A DNA stretch of 64,000 nt from Entoloma clypeatum. Its lineage: Eukaryota > Basidiomycota > Agaricomycetes > Agaricales > Entolomataceae. The notes below the pieces were generated by a model. The model did not search any database. It was not told the DNA's origin and saw only the letters and a list, made by a program, of their open reading frames with translations. Positions 60,248-64,000 of this stretch are shown here, in pieces. The translations under genes and the position numbers were made by a program. How positions within the stretch are numbered: the stretch's first letter is position 1; each line of letters starts with the position of its first letter. The stretch is from NCBI GenBank assembly GCA_963565915.1, contig OY751493.1, positions 4,402,001 to 4,466,000 of the forward strand, written 5' to 3'.

Positions 60248-61007
60248 TGATTGCAGGGCTGGTCTGCTTTTGCTTGGATATCATGGACGTCTTCTGTTTT
60301 CTTGGATACTGGTACGGGACCGACAACATTGCACATACCACGCACGACATGACCATGCACAAGGATTATATACACCCCTTCTCATCGCTTTTTTATTATC
60401 ATCATCTTTTCCTTTCTGCTTTCTTACTCTCCCCTCTTTCGTAACAAAACCATTACGCGTATCCATACATACCACATGCTTCCCCATTTTTCAAAATACA
60501 TCCATGCACACAGACATATGTACATACACCAGATTACTCATTACAGGATACAATGCACGTCTCTTCTTCTCCCTTCAACTTTTAATACGCACCAGCATAC
60601 TTCCACCGTTCTCTTACTGCACGTAGCATACGTCTTATGCATATACAGACTTGAATAATCTGAGCATCGTTTTCCTTTCGTTTATACTGCACATAGGTTC
60701 CAGTCCTGCCGCCATCCTACCTTGAAATAGAATTGGAAGGTGGCGGTCGCGGCGACCTTGAGGGGAGGGGGCGACAGCCAGGCCATGATGAAATCAACCG
60801 TGGTTACGCAGTGGGTTCCTGGACAGAGGTCCCGTTTCACAATGGGAGGCTATCTCAGAACCCCCCGAAATTCTGACAATACTGTACAAGTGATACTAAT
60901 AACGAAGGCCAAGATAACAATACACACTTTCGAACAAAACAGAAAGACCTTCACCCCAAATCATACATGTGTCGATTGATTTCGTTCACTCTCCTTGGTT
61001 ATTCTTT
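60248..61007. other. intergenic, convergent 3' regions
   Basis: T/C-rich 3' region of the zinc-finger gene (+) and the 3' side of the small gene at 61008-61434 (-). No coding signal. Confidence 0.5.
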
Positions 61008-61434
61008 TCAAATGCCCAAAGATCTTCCAGCAGGCTGGCTGATCCTTCCAGCTGCCCCGAAACCTCGATTTCCGGTCATGAGATCCTTGGATGGGCGCGC
61101 GGACTCGGCCTTTCTCTGCGCGAGCTCCTGCAGGTGCCGCTCGGCGTCGGAGTCAAGGTGCTTCTTGTCTTTCTTAGAAGGCATGTCCTCCTCATGAGCG
61201 GGAGGGGGTTGGTGAGTGGTGTGTACGTCGGCATGGGCGACGGGGCGCGGGTAGTCGGTGTCGGTGTCGGTGGGGGCGTCGGGATTGGACTCGGGTGGCG
61301 CAGGCGTACTGGAGTGGGTTATGCTCTGCGTTCCAATGTTTAAGATTTATGCGTACGAGGGAGTTTGATTCTTGTGAGGTCTGGAGGACACAGAGAGACG
61401 ACGGCCACCGACTTTGACTTGGTTTATTGAACAT
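61008..61434 (-). CDS. small conserved-looking protein with GFGAAGRISQPAGRSL C terminus
   Basis: On the minus strand a continuous frame from about 61335 to the stop at 61008-61010 reads SITHSSTPAPPESNPDAPTD, then DMPSKKDKKHLDSDAERHLQ, ELAQRKAESARPSKDLMTGN and RGFGAAGRISQPAGRSLGI. It is preceded by an AG acceptor (ACGCAG) at about 61336-61337. The first exon is uncertain; MFNKPSQ from ATG 61434 is a candidate but the exact splice was not resolved. The C-terminal NRGFGAAGRIxQPAG block resembles a small uncharacterised basidiomycete family. No catalytic motif. Function unknown. Confidence 0.5.
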
Positions 61435-61750
61435 AGTGAGTGTTTCTGAATGGATGATCTATCAGTGTTACACACCTGCTGGTATGTGGTGTGCTGCTAA
61501 GACTTCCGCCATTACGGGCAGAAATTCGAAATTCAAGATTCAGTATCGATGGCTATGAGGCGAGGTCAAGCTGGAAGCTGGGGTACGATGATCCATTTGA
61601 TGTAAAAACCACGTGGCCCAACCACTCACCACGCGTCATAAGTAGGATCTGGGGGCCTTGCTGCTGGCAGCACATCGACAAGAGTTACACAATCTCATCT
61701 TCGGCGAGCCCCATACAACTAGTCCAATTCCTACTGGCAAGAACGACCTC

Positions 61751-63404
61751 ATGAAAGAACCTTCGAGCTCGACTGTCAAACGCGAATTCCGCAAACGACA
61801 CCGAAGGAGGTACCCACACTCGCGCCAAAACGCGAACCCGTCCACAAACTCTGGCTGCACCAGCAGCGAAAGCTCCTCAAACACTGACAGCAGCAGCCGC
61901 ACAACCGCCAGTGTGAGGGAGTGGGACAAAGGCAAGCGGGACAGCGTGGAGGACTTTTCGCAGACGCCTTGGCTTGGTTGCCTTACTTCGAGGGCCTACA
62001 ATGGTATCGAACACAGGCGAGGCGAATTCACGTCCCGCCGTTTTTAAAACTCACGACGCATGAAAGTAGGTTGCACTACGAAATCCTCGCCTACACATCG
62101 TACATGACCCCTACCTCACGCGAGCTCAAATTCCGCGAAGCCGCCATGACCTGTCTCCGCCGAGTTGTCCACGGGCGATTCGCCAACGCCAAAGTCGATG
62201 TCTTCGGGAGCTCTGCAACGGGGCTTTCTCTTCCTGACAGGTAAGGCATCGCGAATTTCCTCTCCCCCAGGAAAGTGAAGTAACCGGCGCTGCTTTCTCT
62301 TCTCTCTTTGTTCTGATAGTGACATCGACGTAGCAATCACTCTCCCGTACAATGCAGACAAGAAGGAAGCCCTGTTCAAGCTCTCACAGAGCGTCAAGCG
62401 GTCCAGCTTCGCGTTTACCAACGTTTTCGTTAACCATCGCGCATCAGTGCCCATCATCACGCTGAACACGCGGGAAGACTATGGTGGGTTCTTGGGTCCT
62501 TTTCAACGTCGTCTTCTATTGGTTCCTCCTTCGGGTCTCCTCCTACCTCTTCTCTTTCCCCCGACGGTTCGAGCTTCTGATATCTGTTCCAAATTTTCAG
62601 GATCGCTCAAGATGGACATCGGCATCAACAACCCCCTCGGTGTCCAAGGCGTCGACTTTACCAAAGCCCACCTTGCAACGATGCCCGCGCTCCGCCCGCT
62701 CGTGCTCATCATGAAAGGCTTCCTCCGGCAGCGCGGGCTCAACGACGCGTCCAAAGGCGGGCTCGGCAGCTTTGCGGTCATCTGCCTTTGTATTGCCTTC
62801 CTCCAGGTACGGTGAAAATCACGAACGTTTACACAAGCATCCGCCGGATACTGACCTCATCACATTTTCTCTGCAGCTCAACCCAGGCAAACGACCGCCT
62901 GAGTTCCTTACCGACCCGAGGGGAACAGAGTCCCTAGGCGCACTCCTGACGGACCTCATGTTCTACTATGGACTTGAGTTTCCGTACGAGACGGGCTGCA
63001 TCTCGTTGACCCAGGCCGGCCCGAGTGAGATACTGCCAAAAAGCGACCCTGGGAGCAAGTCGTTGTCGATCTGTACCCCGCTCGATCCTGGTATGTTTTT
63101 CCTTGCCCTCCTTTTTCTGCGCTGCGGAGGATTTAAGTCGGGACAACTTTTTACTTTGGGGGGGTGATAGCACGGAATGTTGCAAAGTCGGTGGTTCCGG
63201 CAAAGCTCGAGGCGTTGAAACAGGCGTTTCAAGAAGGGTACGCGACGATTTTGCACTTGAGGGTTGGGGAGGAGGATATGTTGGGGCAGCTGGTTCGGGT
63301 GAGCTCCAAGGTTTGTTCGTTTGTTTCTTCTTGTTGTTCTTGTGATGATTGACTCCACGGTGTTGGGTATGTACGTTCAGATGGTCCGCGGCCGTATGCG
63401 TTGA
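61751..63404 (+). CDS. non-canonical poly(A) polymerase / nucleotidyltransferase (Trf4/Cid14-like)
   Basis: Nucleotidyltransferase that adds short A (or U) tails for RNA surveillance, as the TRAMP Trf4 subunit does. The catalytic motif is VDVFGSSATGLSLPDSDIDV (GS with the D-x-D pair), spanning an intron after LPD. A third strand follows, KMDIGINNPLGVQGVDF, then LRPLVLIMKGFLRQRGLNDA, the PAP-associated region SKGGLGSFAVICLCIAFLQ and ESLGALLTDLMFYYGLEFPY, and SICTPLDP. The last exon ends VRGRMR with stop 63402-63404. The 5' part is unresolved: a basic frame with REWDKGKRDSVEDF starts at ATG 61751, but the conserved part (RLHYEILAYTSYMTPTSREL) is in another frame, so either an intron or a frameshift lies near 61970-62060. 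Confidence 0.72.
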
Positions 63405-64000
63405 AACCTCATGGGTGGGTCGTTTGACTTGGGGGTGCTTGGTATGCACAGTGGCATCGGTGGAGGGGCACCGCATATTATAGATCCTAGGCTTGCGGAC
63501 TATAACCTTTTTGTACATGTACATTTTATTCTGACGTCTCTTTACGAGGGTCAAAAAAAGCAAGATTCGTTAACTTCTTCAGCTGGGGGTGAATATTTGG
63601 AGCATGATACTTGGATCGACTTATCATCTATTTCTCCCCCTCCTCCTCACTGACCTGTATGAAGCTGGCAGAAGCCTGGGGATGTGACCTCTAATATAAG
63701 CATCGTGCCCGACATAAGTAATATTTTGGACTCGGAAATGTTTCCAGGCTGAGCTACGGCAATTGCCCTCGACATTTTCCCTATTCAAGACTCATCCATC
63801 CCTTGTGAACATACAGTGTTCTCCGCCAGCAAGCAAACTGCTACTGATTGCCCCACCCATCTCGGTTTGAGGAGCCGGAGCTAACTTTGAAGTTCGCGTG
63901 GAAGACGGACCTCGTCGACATCGCGGCATGATCGAAGAGGTGTGATTCATGTAGGATTTACAGCTCTGGCAGTGAAAATAATCTTATTTGTCGAGTATGA
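63405..64000. other. downstream region, nothing recognised
   Basis: 3' flank of the poly(A) polymerase gene to the end of the window. No supportable coding region. Confidence 0.5.

Overview
The window is nuclear DNA of a filamentous basidiomycete, most likely an agaricomycete. Genes are packed tightly on both strands and broken by many introns of about 50-70 nt. The content also fits: an F-box protein, a BTB protein, an APH-like kinase, a DUF5648 secreted protein, and a poly-rich C2H2 factor with a recurring basic motif. No tRNA, rRNA, CRISPR array or intact transposon was recognised. The species cannot be named from the sequence. All exon boundaries were inferred by eye from reading frame, GT/AG signals and family conservation.

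Left part (1-16.9 kb), mostly housekeeping: a 3'-truncated F-box protein (-), an eEF2-type lysine methyltransferase (-), a Gon7-like KEOPS subunit (+), mitochondrial uL2m (-), the AAA+ helicase Rvb2 (+), a cyclin (+), an unknown small protein (-), the SNF1/AMPK catalytic subunit (-), a coiled-coil protein (+) and a mitochondrial-type membrane protein (+). uL2m and RVB2 are divergent with only about 70 bp between start codons.

Middle part (17.5-43.4 kb): two MATE transporters in opposite orientation (17.5-19.9 kb + and 36.0-38.4 kb -) share intron positions and a 17-nt microexon. Between them lie two adjacent (-) proteins sharing a YDRAPI motif, a large DUF726/TMCO4-type hydrolase-fold membrane protein, a BTB protein, an APH-like kinase with a frame-disrupted block, the siroheme-pathway MET1-type enzyme, SRP14 and an RWDD2-like protein. 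After the second MATE come a single-pass membrane protein, a secreted DUF5648 protein with duplicated repeat exons, and centrin.

Right part (43.4-64 kb): a C2H2 transcription factor (-), then about 10.8 kb (48.0-58.85 kb) with no gene I can support. That block holds several decayed tandem duplications and a perfect 12-bp-arm palindrome. It is followed by a second C2H2 factor (+) related to the first, a small conserved protein (-), and a non-canonical poly(A) polymerase (+).

The genes do not form a pathway cluster. The noteworthy signals are structural: paralogue pairs, unusual introns, a probable intronised frameshift, and the degenerate repeat block.
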